Notes: generated from the letters alone by a model not told the origin. A DNA stretch of 64,000 bases from Variovorax boronicumulans (GCF_019352895.1 NZ_JAAAFX010000009.1:886764-950763); one strand, 5' to 3'. Positions 50,988-62,864 are shown, counted from the first letter of the stretch. Numbers and translations: made by a program.

Positions 50988-52345
50988 GCGGCGCGTGCGA
51001 TTGTGACCGGCGCCGCCGCCACGATACGGGTGCCGCCCCCGCCGGCCTGCACGTCGAGCGTGCCGCCGATCGCGTCCATGCGCTCGCGCATGTTGCGCAG
51101 GCCGATGCCGCGGCGTGGATCGGCGCTCAACGCGGCCTCGTCGAAGCCGCGCCCGTCGTCCTGCACCGTCAGCCGCACGCTGGCCCGGCCGAAGGCCAGC
51201 GCCAGCGTGACCTGGCTCGCCTGCGCATGCTTGTGCACGTTGGTCAGCGCCTCCTGGGCCACGCGGAACAGCGCGGTCTTCACGTCCTCCGGCAGCTCGA
51301 TCGCCGTGCCCTCGGCATGCACCTGCACGCGCAGCGTCGCCTCGTCGCCGAACTCGTCGCCCAGCCGCTCGAGCGCGGCCGGCAGGCCCAGCGTGTCGAG
51401 CAGCGCGGGGCGCAGCCGGTGCGAGATGCGGCGCACCTCCGACAGCGAATCGTTGAGCCGCGCCAGCGCCTTGGGCATGGCCGGCGGCGTGGCCTGCTGG
51501 CCGCGCTCGAGCGTGTCGACCGCCGACTCGATCAGCAGCTTGGCCGAGACCAGCGTCTGGCTGATGCCGTCGTGCAGTTCGCGCGCCAGGTGGCCGCGCT
51601 CGTCCTCCTGCGACTGCACCACCTGCCGCGCCAGCAGGCGCAGCCGGGCTTCGGACACCCGGTGCTCGCTGAGGTTGAGCAGCAGGCCGCCCGCGCTCAC
51701 CACGCCCAGGCACACGGCCGCGATGGCCGCGATCCACAGCATGGTGGTGGTGACGTTCTCGCTCACCTGGTGCTGCAGCGACTGCACCGCCGCCTCGACG
51801 TCGTCGAGGTACAGCCCGGTGCCCAGCATCCAGTTCCAGCGCGGCAGCGAGGTGATGTAGCCGAGCTTGGGCGCCATCTGCGCGCTCGAGGGCTTGCGCC
51901 ACTCGTACTCGACGTAGCCGCCGCCCTTCCTCACCTGGCCGACCAGGTCCTGGATGGTCGCCCGGCCCTGCGAGTCGCGCAGCTCCCAGAGGTTCTGGCC
52001 TTCGAGCTCGTGCTGGCGCGAGTGCATCAGCGAGCGGCCGTCCATGTCGTAGACGAAGAAGTAGCCGTCGTTGCCGTAGTCCAGCGCGGCCAGCCGCCGC
52101 AGCGCCTCGTCGCGGGTCTGCTCGTCGTCGCGGCCGGTGTCGTAGAGCGGGCGCACCGTGCTGACCGCCAGCTCGACATAGCTGCGCAGTTCGGAGCGCC
52201 GCTGCGCGAGCAGGCTCAGCTCGACCAGCGCCCGCTCGCGCGCCGCCAGGTCGCGCTCCTGGTGGCGCACCGCGGTGGCCACCAGCAGCAGCGCCACGAT
52301 CAGCGGCACCACCGCCAGCGTGATGATCTTGGTGCGCAGGCGCAT
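50984..52345 (-). CDS. Cache-domain sensor histidine kinase (HisKA_3)
   Basis: A 453-residue membrane kinase. Helix 1 at residues 8-26 is followed by a periplasmic Cache domain (LAALDYGNDGYFFVYDMDGR, SLPRWNWMLGTGLYLDDVEA) of a type that senses small carboxylates or amino acids. A second helix lies near 205-225. Then comes the HisKA_3 dimer/phosphoacceptor domain with His in RELHDGISQTLV, and the HATPase (ALTNVHKHAQAS, DDGRGFDEAA). It pairs with the overlapping LuxR-type regulator next to cstA. I infer that it senses pyruvate or a related acid; the ligand residues cannot be read from sequence alone. Confidence 0.92.
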   Translation of the reverse strand: MRLRTKIITLAVVPLIVALLLVATAVRHQERDLAARERALVELSLLAQRRSELRSYVELAVSTVRPLYDTGRDDEQTRDEALRRLAALDYGNDGYFFVYDMDGRSLMHSRQHELEGQNLWELRDSQGRATIQDLVGQVRKGGGYVEYEWRKPSSAQMAPKLGYITSLPRWNWMLGTGLYLDDVEAAVQSLQHQVSENVTTTMLWIAAIAAVCLGVVSAGGLLLNLSEHRVSEARLRLLARQVVQSQEDERGHLARELHDGISQTLVSAKLLIESAVDTLERGQQATPPAMPKALARLNDSLSEVRRISHRLRPALLDTLGLPAALERLGDEFGDEATLRVQVHAEGTAIELPEDVKTALFRVAQEALTNVHKHAQASQVTLALAFGRASVRLTVQDDGRGFDEAALSADPRRGIGLRNMRERMDAIGGTLDVQAGGGGTRIVAAAPVTIARAA

Positions 52346-52372
52346 CGCGCGCTCCCCTCTTCTTCTCTTTCT

Positions 52373-53245
52373 TCAGTCGAGCGTGCGGCGCATCTCGATG
52401 TGGGCGATGCCGGCCTCTTCGAAGGGCGCACCGTGCGGCGCGTAGCCCAGGCGCCCGTAGAAGCCCTCGGCGCTGCGCTGCGCATGCAGCGTGATCTCGC
52501 GGTCGCCACGCGCCTTGGCCGCAGCCTCGAGCGCGCGCAGCACCGCGGCGCCCTGGCCGCCGCCGCGCAGGTTGCGGTGCACCGCCATGCGCCCGATGCG
52601 GCCCACGCCGGGCGCCTCGCTCAGCAGGCGCGCGGTGCCGATCACCCGGCCCAGCCGGTTGCGCGCCACCGCATGCAGCGCGGTCGCGTCGTGTTCGTCC
52701 CATTCGAGCGTTTCCGGGATGCGCTGCTCCTGCACGAACACCGCGCGCCGGATCGCGCCCGCGCCGCTGCCCAGCGCCTGCCAGTCGCCGGTCTCGACCG
52801 TGAACATCGTCTCGCCCGCCTCGTAGGCGCTGAAGATCGCGCGCAGCGCATCGGGCACCGGCCGCGAGGTCTGCGTGGCCGGGTCGGCGAAGACATAGAC
52901 CAGTTCGCTGGTGACCAGCAGCTCGTCGCCGCGGAACAGGCCGCCGCGGAACACGATCGACGAGGTGCCGACGCGCACGCATTTCATGCCCACGTCGAGC
53001 GCGTCGTCCATGCGCGCCGAGGCGTTGAATTCGATGGTCGCCTTCTTCACGTAGAGATCGCCTTCGAGCGATTCCATCGAGGCCTCGTAGGGCAAGGCCA
53101 GTGCGCGCCAGTAGTCCGACATGGCGGTGTCGAAGTACATCAGGTAGTGGGCGTTGAAGACGATCTTCTGCATGTCGACTTCGGCCCAGCGCACGCGCAG
53201 CCGGTGGAAGAAGCGGAAGTCGGCGCGGGAGAGTGTTTCGGTCAT
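52373..53245 (-). CDS. Fusion of YbgC-type acyl-CoA thioesterase and GNAT acetyltransferase
   Basis: A 290-residue two-domain protein. Residues 1-145 are a 4-hydroxybenzoyl-CoA-thioesterase fold of the YbgC/FadM type: RVRWAEVDMQKIVFNAHYLM, with Asp24 at the catalytic Asp position, then VKKATIEFNASARMDDALDV and SSIVFRGGLFRGDELLVTSE. Residues 150-290 are a GNAT acetyltransferase of the ElaA/YjcF type, with the acetyl-CoA loop RNLRGGGQG and the C-terminal GFYGRLGYAPHGAPFEEAGI. The two activities are normally separate genes. The gene overlaps the following esterase gene by ATGA (53242-53245). Confidence 0.85.
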   Translation of the reverse strand: MTETLSRADFRFFHRLRVRWAEVDMQKIVFNAHYLMYFDTAMSDYWRALALPYEASMESLEGDLYVKKATIEFNASARMDDALDVGMKCVRVGTSSIVFRGGLFRGDELLVTSELVYVFADPATQTSRPVPDALRAIFSAYEAGETMFTVETGDWQALGSGAGAIRRAVFVQEQRIPETLEWDEHDATALHAVARNRLGRVIGTARLLSEAPGVGRIGRMAVHRNLRGGGQGAAVLRALEAAAKARGDREITLHAQRSAEGFYGRLGYAPHGAPFEEAGIAHIEMRRTLD

Positions 53246-54171
53246 GGGTTCAGGGCTTCTTTCAGGGCGTTGGCGGCATCGGCATGGGCCTGCAGCGCCT
53301 CGGGCACGGCGCGGCCCATCTTGACGAATTCGTGGATCACGCCGCGGTAGATCTCCAGGTCGACCGGGACTCCGGCGGCGCGCAGCTTGTCAGCATAGGC
53401 GATGCCCTCGTCGACCAGCGGGTCGGCCTCGGCCAGGCCGATCCAGGCCGGCGCGACATCGTCCACGTCCTCGGCGTTGAGCGGCGCGAAGCGCCAGTCG
53501 TCGCGGTCGGCCGGGCTGCGCACGTACTGGCCGAAGAACCAGCTGATCAGCGCCTCGTCGAGCAGCGGCCCGCAGGCGAAGCGCTCGTGCGAGGCCGTGT
53601 CCTGGTGCGCCGTGGTGCCCGGGTAGAACAGCAACTGCAGCGCGACCGGCACGCCCGCATCGCGCGCCATCACCGCGCACACCGCCGCCAGCGTGCCGCC
53701 CGCGCTGTCGCCGCCGAGCGCGAGCCGGCCCCCGTCGAGGCCCAGGGAAGCCGCCTCGCGGGCCACGAACTGCACCGCATCCCAGGCATCGTCGGAGGCG
53801 GTCGGGAACTTGTGTTCGGGCGCGAGCCGGTAGTCGATCGAGACCACCGCGCACCCGCTGCGGCTCGCGAGCACGCGGCACAGCGTGTCGTGGGTGGCGA
53901 TGCTGCCGACGGTGAAGCCGCCGCCATGGAAGTACACCAGCACCGGCAGCGCCGCGTCCGAGGGCGCATAGAGCCGGGCCGGCAGCGCGAAGCCGTCGCG
54001 CGCGGCGATCGTGAAGTCCTCGATGCGCGCGAGCGCGGGCTTGGGCACCTCGAGCACGCCGGCGCCCTTCTCGTAAGCGGCCTTGGCCTCGGCCGCGGTC
54101 AGCGTGGCCATCGAGGGATGGCCGGCGCGCGCCATGCGCTCGACCACGCTGGCCATCTTCGGGGTCAGCAT
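53242..54171 (-). CDS. HSL-family alpha/beta-hydrolase (esterase)
   Basis: A 309-residue esterase of the hormone-sensitive lipase group. The oxyanion HGGG is in VYFHGGGFTVG, the nucleophile Ser in GGDSAGGTLA, the acid Asp in AEADPLVDEG and the His in GVIHEFVKMG. The ATG at 54171 has GGAGG a few bases upstream. Its stop overlaps the start region of the thioesterase-GNAT gene. It is divergent from the iron alcohol dehydrogenase. Substrate is unknown; short-chain esters are typical. Confidence 0.9.
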   Translation of the reverse strand: MLTPKMASVVERMARAGHPSMATLTAAEAKAAYEKGAGVLEVPKPALARIEDFTIAARDGFALPARLYAPSDAALPVLVYFHGGGFTVGSIATHDTLCRVLASRSGCAVVSIDYRLAPEHKFPTASDDAWDAVQFVAREAASLGLDGGRLALGGDSAGGTLAAVCAVMARDAGVPVALQLLFYPGTTAHQDTASHERFACGPLLDEALISWFFGQYVRSPADRDDWRFAPLNAEDVDDVAPAWIGLAEADPLVDEGIAYADKLRAAGVPVDLEIYRGVIHEFVKMGRAVPEALQAHADAANALKEALNP

Positions 54172-54307
54172 GCGCCCCTCCGGCACGGCGAGGCAGAGAA
54201 GAAAGGTGTTCCCGCCGTGACAACGGCAAGGGTTTTGTTCATGGGCAAGATGGCGTCCTGTTGCTAGATTCAAGCCTCCAAATCGTACCGCTCCCCAAGC
54301 ACTTGCC

Positions 54308-55444
54308 ATGGCCCTCATCCAGTACCTGACCCAGATCCAGTTCGAATTCGGCGCGATCCGCCTGCTGAGCGCCGAATGCGCGCGCGTGGGCATGAACCGC
54401 CCGATGATCGTGACCGACGCCGGCGTGCGCGCCGCGGGCATTCTGCAGACCACGCTGGACGCGCTCGGCGACCTGGAGGTGTCGGTGTTCGACGCCACGC
54501 CTTCGAACCCCACCGAGGCAGCGGTGCGCGCCGCGGTCGAACTCTATCGATCGGGCCGCTGCGACGGGCTGATCGCCGTGGGCGGCGGATCGGCCATCGA
54601 TTGCGCCAAGGGCGTGGCCATCGCCGCCACGCACGAAGGGCCGCTCAAGACCTACGCGACCATCGAGGGCGGCTCGCCCAAGATCACCGAGAACGTGGCG
54701 CCGCTGATCGCGGTGCCAACCACCAGCGGCACCGGCAGCGAGGTGGCGCGCGGCGCGATCATCATCGTGGACGACCACCGCAAGCTGGGCTTCCACAGCT
54801 GGCACATCCTGCCCAAGGCGGCGATCTGCGACCCCGAGCTCACCTTCGGCCTGCCGCCCCGGCTCACGGCCGCCACCGGCATGGACGCGATCGCGCACTG
54901 CATGGAGACCTTCATGTCGGCGGCCTTCAACCCCCCGGCCGACGGCATCGCGCTCGACGGCCTGGAGCGCGCCTGGGGCCACATCGAACGCGCCACCAGG
55001 GACGGTAGCGACCGCGAGGCGCGGCTCAACCTCATGAGCGCCTCGATGCAGGGCGCGATGGCCTTCCAGAAGGGACTGGGCTGCGTGCATTCGCTGAGCC
55101 ACAGCCTGGGCGGGGTCGACCCGCGCCTGCACCACGGCACGCTCAACGCCCTGTTCCTGCCGGTTGTGATCCGCTTCAATGCCGGCGCCGAGTCGGTGCA
55201 GAAGGAGCAGCGCCTGCAGCGCATGGCGCGCGCGATGAACCTCGACTCGGCCGGCGACCTGGGCGATGCGATCCGCGACATGAGCCGGCGCCTGGGCCTG
55301 CCGGGCGGCCTGGCCGAGGTGGGCGTGACGCCCGACCTGTTCGACAAGGTGATCGACGGCGCGATGGCCGACCACTGCCACAAGACCAACCCGCGCCTCG
55401 CGACGCGCGACGACTACCGCGAGATGCTCGAAGCCTCGATGTGA
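54308..55444 (+). CDS. Iron-containing alcohol dehydrogenase
   Basis: A 378-residue group III (iron-type) alcohol dehydrogenase. The nucleotide-binding GGGSAIDCAKG at about 97-107 and the TTSGTGSEV stretch are intact. The metal ligands appear as Asp (AICDPEL), His (AIAHCMETF), His (GCVHSLSHSLGG) and His (DHCHKTNPR). It probably acts on short or medium-chain alcohols or hydroxy acids with NAD(P). It is divergent from the esterase gene (136-bp gap) and convergent with sbcB, whose stop is 11 bp away, so the two could act on related esters and alcohols. Confidence 0.9.
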   Translation: MALIQYLTQIQFEFGAIRLLSAECARVGMNRPMIVTDAGVRAAGILQTTLDALGDLEVSVFDATPSNPTEAAVRAAVELYRSGRCDGLIAVGGGSAIDCAKGVAIAATHEGPLKTYATIEGGSPKITENVAPLIAVPTTSGTGSEVARGAIIIVDDHRKLGFHSWHILPKAAICDPELTFGLPPRLTAATGMDAIAHCMETFMSAAFNPPADGIALDGLERAWGHIERATRDGSDREARLNLMSASMQGAMAFQKGLGCVHSLSHSLGGVDPRLHHGTLNALFLPVVIRFNAGAESVQKEQRLQRMARAMNLDSAGDLGDAIRDMSRRLGLPGGLAEVGVTPDLFDKVIDGAMADHCHKTNPRLATRDDYREMLEASM

Positions 55445-55454
55445 GGCACGCGCT

Positions 55455-56897
55455 TCAGAGCGACGGCGCGATCGCCTCGGCGTACTCGTAGAGCAGGCCC
55501 AGCAACTCCTCGCCTTGTTCGTCGGCCGTTTCGGCCGCGGTGTCGATCTCGGCGAAGAACTGGTCGACGTTGCGCGCCCCGCCCTCGCCTTCGAGCAGCC
55601 GCGCCGCGCGGTGCGCCTCCCAGCGCTCGGCCTCTTCCTCGGTCAGCGTGTCGAGGAAATTGCGCGCGCGGTAGCGGAAGAAGATCTCCTCGAGCCGCGG
55701 GTCGTCGAAGCCGGTGCGGGCCTGCGCGAGCGCGGCCGGTGCCAGTTCACGCAACTGGTTGAGCCGCCGCCGGTCGGCGTTGCCCACGAAGCCGCCATAC
55801 AGATCCTCGTCCACGTCGGGCGTGGCCTCCTTGGGCCGTGCGTACACCTGCGGCCAGATCGCGCTCATGTCGGGCAGGCCGGCCGCGATCTCGGCGTTGC
55901 GCAGGGCCGCCTCGAGGTCGATGTTCCAGCGCTCGGCCATGGCCGGCGCCAGCGTCCGGAGCTTGCCCACCACCATCGGCGACTTGTTCAGGTGGATGCC
56001 CTTGACCGGCAGCCGCGTCACGCCTTCGGGCAGGTCTGCGCTGCGGGTGAACAGGCGCAGCCGCAGGGTCTCGACGTCGAGGTCGCGCAGTTCCGACGGA
56101 TCGTGCGCCAGGTCCCAGGCGATCAGTTCGTTCTTGTTGGTCGGGTGGCTGGCCAGCGGCCACATCACGGCCAGGCAGCCCCGCTCGGCCGGGAACATGC
56201 CCGAGACGTGCAGGAAGGGCCGCGCGGTCTCGCGCGTCGCGGGCAGGCCGAGTTCGTTGGCCACCCGGTCCTTGCGGTGCAGGCCGAAGGCGAAGTCGAA
56301 CAGCTTGGGTTGTCGGTCGCGGATCAGCCGCGCCAGCGCGATGGTGGCGCGCACGTCGGACAGCGCGTCGTGCGCCGCTTCGTGCAGCAGGCCGTTGGCA
56401 CGCGCCAGGTCGCCGAGCTTGAAGCTGGGCTTGCCGTCTTCCTTCTTCGGCCACGTGATGCCTTCGGGGCGCAGCGCATAGGTCAGCCGCACCACGTCGA
56501 GCAGGTCCCAGCGGCCGCAGTCGTTCTGCCACTCGCGCGCATAGGGGTCGATCAGGTTGCGCCAGAACAGGAAGCGCGTGACCTCGTCGTCGAAGCGGAT
56601 GGTGTTGTAGCCCACGCCGATGGTGCCGGGCTGCGAGAACACGCGCTCGACTTCGGCCGCGAACTGGTGTTCGGGTACGCCACGCTCGAGCGCGAGCTGC
56701 GGCGTGATGCCGGTGATCAGGCAGGCTTCGGGGCTGGGCAGGTAGTCGGGCGCAGGCTGGCAATAGAGCATCAGCGGCTCGCCGACTTCGTTCAGCTCGG
56801 CATCGGTGCGGATGGCGGCGAACTGCGAGGGCCGGTCGCGGCGCGGCACGGCGCCGAAGGTTTCGTAGTCGTGCCAAAGGAAGGTGTGGGAGGCCAT
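55455..56897 (-). CDS. sbcB: Exodeoxyribonuclease I
   Basis: A 480-residue single-strand 3'-5' exonuclease. The DEDDh motif begins with Asp10 and Glu12 in HDYETFGAVP, and the Exo III His-Asp is in HDALSDVRATIALA. The SH3-like and C-terminal domains follow (PVKGIHLNKSP, VGNADRRRLNQL, FRYRARNFLDTL). Functions in mismatch repair and recombination control. It is divergent from the serine hydrolase gene with an 88-bp gap. Confidence 0.95.
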   Translation of the reverse strand: MASHTFLWHDYETFGAVPRRDRPSQFAAIRTDAELNEVGEPLMLYCQPAPDYLPSPEACLITGITPQLALERGVPEHQFAAEVERVFSQPGTIGVGYNTIRFDDEVTRFLFWRNLIDPYAREWQNDCGRWDLLDVVRLTYALRPEGITWPKKEDGKPSFKLGDLARANGLLHEAAHDALSDVRATIALARLIRDRQPKLFDFAFGLHRKDRVANELGLPATRETARPFLHVSGMFPAERGCLAVMWPLASHPTNKNELIAWDLAHDPSELRDLDVETLRLRLFTRSADLPEGVTRLPVKGIHLNKSPMVVGKLRTLAPAMAERWNIDLEAALRNAEIAAGLPDMSAIWPQVYARPKEATPDVDEDLYGGFVGNADRRRLNQLRELAPAALAQARTGFDDPRLEEIFFRYRARNFLDTLTEEEAERWEAHRAARLLEGEGGARNVDQFFAEIDTAAETADEQGEELLGLLYEYAEAIAPSL

Positions 56898-56985
56898 GAG
56901 GATGCGGAGTCAGCGGTCGTGCAAAGACAAGGAGAATACTTTCATTGGCCGCCCGGGCAGAATCGCCGCCAAAAGGAGACGACAC

Positions 56986-58356
56986 ATGGACCCCTGGCTC
57001 AAAGCGGCGATCGACTACATCCCGACCTGGATGGCACTCCAGATGCAGGTCACGGAGCGTCCCGGGTGCGCCGTCGCCATCCATCACAAGGAGCGCACGG
57101 TGCTCGACCTGGCGCTGGGCCAGGCCGACATCTCCACCGGCGCGGCGCTCACGACCCGCCACCGGTTCCGCGCCGCCTCGCACTCGAAGACCTTTGCCGC
57201 TGCCGGCATCCTCAAGTTGCGCGAACAGGAGCGGCTGCAGCTGGACGACCGGATCGGTGAGCACCTGGATGGGCTGCATCCCGAGATCGCGAAGGTCCGC
57301 ATCGCGCAGCTGCTCTCGCACGGCGCGGGCGTCACGCGCGACGGCGCCGACAGCGGACAGTTCGTCGACCGCCGGCCCTTTCTCGACGCGGCCGCGTTGA
57401 TGGAGCAGCTGGCACAGCCCGCGGTGCTGCCCGCCAACACGCGCTTCAAGTACTCCAACCACGGCTATGCCTTGCTGGGCCTGCTGGTCGAGAAGCTGAG
57501 CGGCGAACCCTACGTCGACTGGCTCCAGCGCGAGATCATCGACGCGGCGGGCCTGACGAACACCCGGGCCGATGCCGTGCCCGGCGAGCGGCTCGGCCTG
57601 GCCTCGGGGCACAGCGGCAAGGCCCTGCTCGGACATCGCGTGGTGATCCCCGGCGACATGCCGACGCATGCCATGGCCGCCGCTGCCGGCATCGTCAGCA
57701 CCGCGGCCGACCTGGCGCATTTCTATGGGCAGCTGGCGCCCGAGGCCCGGCGCAGCGTGCTCAGCCGTGAAAGCCGCCACGACATGCTGCAACGCCACTG
57801 GCAAGCGCCCCACACCACCGTGCCCGGCTGGTACGGCCTCGGCGTGATGCAGGGCAACGGGATCCCCGGCTGGGACTGGTTCGGCCATTCCGGCAGCCTG
57901 CAGGGCTACATCACGCGGACCTGCGCGGTGCCGCAGCAGCAACTGACGATCTCGGTGCTGACCAACTCGATCGACGGCTTTGCCTGGCCCTGGGTCGACG
58001 GCATCCTCCAGATCCTCCAGCGCTTCGCCACCCATGGCGCACCCAGCGCCCGCACCCGGGCCTGGTCGGGTCGCTGGTGGAATCTTTGGGGGCCGATCGA
58101 CCTGGTCCCCATGCGCGACAAGGTGTTCGCCGTCTCGCCGACGCTGGCCGCGCCCTTCACCGACGCGACCGAACTCACGGTGCTGGGCAAGGACCGCGCC
58201 GTGATGAGCCTGGCCAGCGGCTATGCGAGCCATGGCGAGCCCGCACGGCTCGAGCGCGATGCGCGTGGCGAGGTCAAGGCGGTCTGGCTCGGCGGCTCCT
58301 GCCTGCGGCCACGCGCGCAGGTGGCGCGCGAAGTCAGGCGACGCTACGAGGACTGA
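56986..58356 (+). CDS. Beta-lactamase-family serine hydrolase
   Basis: A 456-residue penicillin-binding-fold hydrolase, probably a class C-like esterase or D-aminopeptidase. The SxxK motif is S65-H-S-K68, YxN is Y156-S-N158, and the third motif HSG is in FGHSGSLQG. No signal peptide is seen, so it is likely cytoplasmic, unlike true beta-lactamases. The C-terminal 110 residues form a small beta domain. The ATG at 56986 follows AAAAGGAG. It ends four bases before the convergent cardiolipin synthase stop. Confidence 0.88.
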   Translation: MDPWLKAAIDYIPTWMALQMQVTERPGCAVAIHHKERTVLDLALGQADISTGAALTTRHRFRAASHSKTFAAAGILKLREQERLQLDDRIGEHLDGLHPEIAKVRIAQLLSHGAGVTRDGADSGQFVDRRPFLDAAALMEQLAQPAVLPANTRFKYSNHGYALLGLLVEKLSGEPYVDWLQREIIDAAGLTNTRADAVPGERLGLASGHSGKALLGHRVVIPGDMPTHAMAAAAGIVSTAADLAHFYGQLAPEARRSVLSRESRHDMLQRHWQAPHTTVPGWYGLGVMQGNGIPGWDWFGHSGSLQGYITRTCAVPQQQLTISVLTNSIDGFAWPWVDGILQILQRFATHGAPSARTRAWSGRWWNLWGPIDLVPMRDKVFAVSPTLAAPFTDATELTVLGKDRAVMSLASGYASHGEPARLERDARGEVKAVWLGGSCLRPRAQVAREVRRRYED

Positions 58357-58359
58357 GGC

Positions 58360-59808
58360 TCACAACAAGGGCGAGAACAGCCTTGCCACCGCATCGCCGA
58401 GTCGGCGCGGGAAGGTCTGCGGCCGGTTCAGGCGCACCGACGCCGCGCTGTGCAGGTCGGTCTCGAACTGGGCCGCCAGCGGGCGCGCCAGGGCCGGACC
58501 GTAGACCACCGCCATCACCTCGAAGTTGAGTCGGAAGCTGCGGTTGTCGAAGTTGGCGGTGCCGATCATCGCGCAATGGTCGTCGACCACCAGCGTCTTG
58601 GAATGCAGCATGCGGGCCTTGTACTCCCAGACCTTGACGCCCGCCGTGATCAGCTCGTCGTAGTACGAGCGCGCGGCCGCGCTCACGATGGCCGAGTCGC
58701 TGCGGCGCGGCACCAGCAGGCGCACGTCGACACCGCGCAACGCAGCGCTGGTCAGCGCCATCAGCGCGGGCTCGCCGGGCACGAAGTACGGCGTGGTCAG
58801 CCAGGCGCGCTGGCTGGCCGAGTGGATGGCCTCCACATGCATCCGGTGGATCGCCTCGAGCGGGCTGTCGGGGCCGCTGGTCACGATCTGCGTGGGGATC
58901 TCGCCGGCCGTCATGCGCGGCAGCATGTGCTCGAGCGACTCGTCCACCACGCGGCGCGCGCTCTCGCCGGTGGCGTAGCTCCAGTCCTCGAGAAAGGTGG
59001 TCTGCAGCCAGCGCACCGCGCTGCCCTCGATGCGCAGGTGCACGTCGTGGTAGGCGTCGGGCTGGGTGCGCCGGTCTTCCTCGTCGGTGATGTTCACACC
59101 CCCGGTGAAGCCCACGTGCCCGTCGCATACCACGATCTTGCGGTGGGTGCGGTAGTTGGTCACGGGCCGCAGCCGGCGGCCGATGCGCGTGTCGTGGAAC
59201 AGCGCGACGTGGATGCCGGCCGCGTGCATGGGCGCCATGAACTTGCGGCCGATGCGCTTGGAGCCCAGCGCGTCGAGCAGCAGCCGCACCGTCACGCCCT
59301 GCTGCGCGCGCTCGATCAGCAGGTCGCGCAGCGCGGTGCCGATGCGGTCGGGTTCAAAGATGTAGTACTCGAGGTGGACATGGTGGCGCGCCGCGCGCAC
59401 CGCCTCGAAGATCGCGTCGAAGGTGCGGGCACCGCCCGACAGCAGCTGGACATCGGTGGCACTCGACACCGGGATGCCGCAGGCGGCCGTGCTCAGCGCC
59501 GCCATGTGCCGCAGTGCGGGCGGCGCCTTCTCCGCCCCTTCGCGCAGCAGCGCGATGTCGGCCGGCGCCTGGGCGATGGCCCGGCTGCGCAGCCGCTTGA
59601 GCCGCTGCTTCTTCAGGCGCTGCGGTCCGAGGAAGTAATAGACCAGGAATCCCGCGAAGGGCAGCAGCGCCATCGACAGGATCCAGCTCATGGTGGACAC
59701 CGGCGCACGCTTCTGCAGCACGATCCAGATCGACAGCACCGCGATGTAGCCGCTCCACGCCAGGGAGAGGCCGGTTTTCCATTCCTGGCTGAGTTGGGGG
59801 AGGATCAA
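58360..59808 (-). CDS. cls: Cardiolipin synthase
   Basis: A 482-residue phospholipase D-family synthase making cardiolipin from phosphatidylglycerol. Two N-terminal helices (residues 13-31 and 40-58) anchor it to the inner membrane. Two HKD motifs are present: HRKIVVCDGHVGFTGG near 218 and HSKTLVVDDHCAMIGTANFD near 400. The end of the protein is normal. It converges with the serine hydrolase gene (stops four bases apart). Confidence 0.92.
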   Translation of the reverse strand: MILPQLSQEWKTGLSLAWSGYIAVLSIWIVLQKRAPVSTMSWILSMALLPFAGFLVYYFLGPQRLKKQRLKRLRSRAIAQAPADIALLREGAEKAPPALRHMAALSTAACGIPVSSATDVQLLSGGARTFDAIFEAVRAARHHVHLEYYIFEPDRIGTALRDLLIERAQQGVTVRLLLDALGSKRIGRKFMAPMHAAGIHVALFHDTRIGRRLRPVTNYRTHRKIVVCDGHVGFTGGVNITDEEDRRTQPDAYHDVHLRIEGSAVRWLQTTFLEDWSYATGESARRVVDESLEHMLPRMTAGEIPTQIVTSGPDSPLEAIHRMHVEAIHSASQRAWLTTPYFVPGEPALMALTSAALRGVDVRLLVPRRSDSAIVSAAARSYYDELITAGVKVWEYKARMLHSKTLVVDDHCAMIGTANFDNRSFRLNFEVMAVVYGPALARPLAAQFETDLHSAASVRLNRPQTFPRRLGDAVARLFSPLL

Positions 59809-59860
59809 GGCTGAAGTGCTGCCGGTAGAAGGGATGGCGGGCCGGCACCACGGACGCCCA

Positions 59861-59896
59861 AAGAAAAAGGCCGGCAGCGTGATGCTACCGGCCTTT
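59861..59896 (-). terminator. Intrinsic terminator after clpA
   Basis: On the minus strand AAAGGCCGGTAGC-ATCAC-GCTGCCGGCCTTT forms a 13-bp stem with one G-T pair, followed by TTTTTCTT. It lies 24 bp past the clpA stop. Confidence 0.9.
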
Positions 59897-59919
59897 GGCC
59901 GTCATGCCAGACGGGATGC

Positions 59920-62244
<2,325 letters not shown>

Positions 62245-62301
62245 GAGATTTCCTTTTGCCTTGCTGTAAATAACTTCTTCTCAAATGGGTCAGAGTCCGA
62301 T

Positions 62302-62661
62302 TTATTCAACCGGTTCACTGACACATTGCAATGGGTGGCCGGCCTGGTGCGCCGCCTCCATCACCTGGTTGACCTTGGTGGCGGCCATGTCGCGCGAGTA
62401 CACACCGCAGACGGCACGGCCGTCGAGGTGGATCTTCAACATGATCTGGGTCGCCGTCTCGCGGTCCTTGTTGAAAAATTCCTGAATGACGACCACCACG
62501 AACTCCATCGGGGTGTAGTCGTCGTTGAGCATCACCACTTGATACATCTGTGGCGGGGCGGTCTTCTGCGGCCGGCGCTCCAGGACGACTGCATCGCCGT
62601 CACCCCGACCCGGCTTCTGGGCCGGTGGCGTGGTGGGTTTGGAGGGGATTCTGGTTGCCAT
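62302..62661 (-). CDS. clpS: ClpS adaptor (N-degron recognin)
   Basis: A 119-residue adaptor that brings N-degron substrates to ClpA. The core YQVVMLNDDYTPMEFVVVVI forms the substrate pocket (Asn, Asp-Asp and Met ligands). Residues TQIMLKIHLDGRAVCGVYSR follow. The N-terminal 35 residues are a Pro/Lys-rich flexible extension, longer than usual. It is co-transcribed with clpA 57 bp downstream. Confidence 0.95.
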   Translation of the reverse strand: MATRIPSKPTTPPAQKPGRGDGDAVVLERRPQKTAPPQMYQVVMLNDDYTPMEFVVVVIQEFFNKDRETATQIMLKIHLDGRAVCGVYSRDMAATKVNQVMEAAHQAGHPLQCVSEPVE

Positions 62662-62772
62662 GAAAATCATTCTATCGAGCGAGCAAGCGCCATGCCGACG
62701 CCAGAGGAATTGGTGGCGGGTTTCGGAGAAAACAAGGGCCGGCGAAGCGCACAAATTGCGTTCTGCGCAAAG

Positions 62773-62804
62773 AAAAAACCCCGGCATCCTTGCGGACGCC
62801 GGGG
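62773..62804 (-). terminator. Intrinsic terminator after icd
   Basis: On the minus strand CCCCGGCGTCC-GCAA-GGATGCCGGGG forms an 11-bp stem with one G-T pair and a GCAA tetraloop, followed by TTTTTTC. It lies 60 bp past the icd stop. Confidence 0.92.
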
Positions 62805-62864
62805 CGGGATCGGGCCGGCGCCCCGCCCGGCACAGGGCCGGGAGGCGCGCGTCGGCGATCGGGA

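Noticed and set aside
50349..52982. An 877-codon minus-strand frame joining the response regulator to upstream sequence
   Set aside because: The upstream part is shadow of the kinase gene; the true regulator starts at 50987 in an ATGA overlap.
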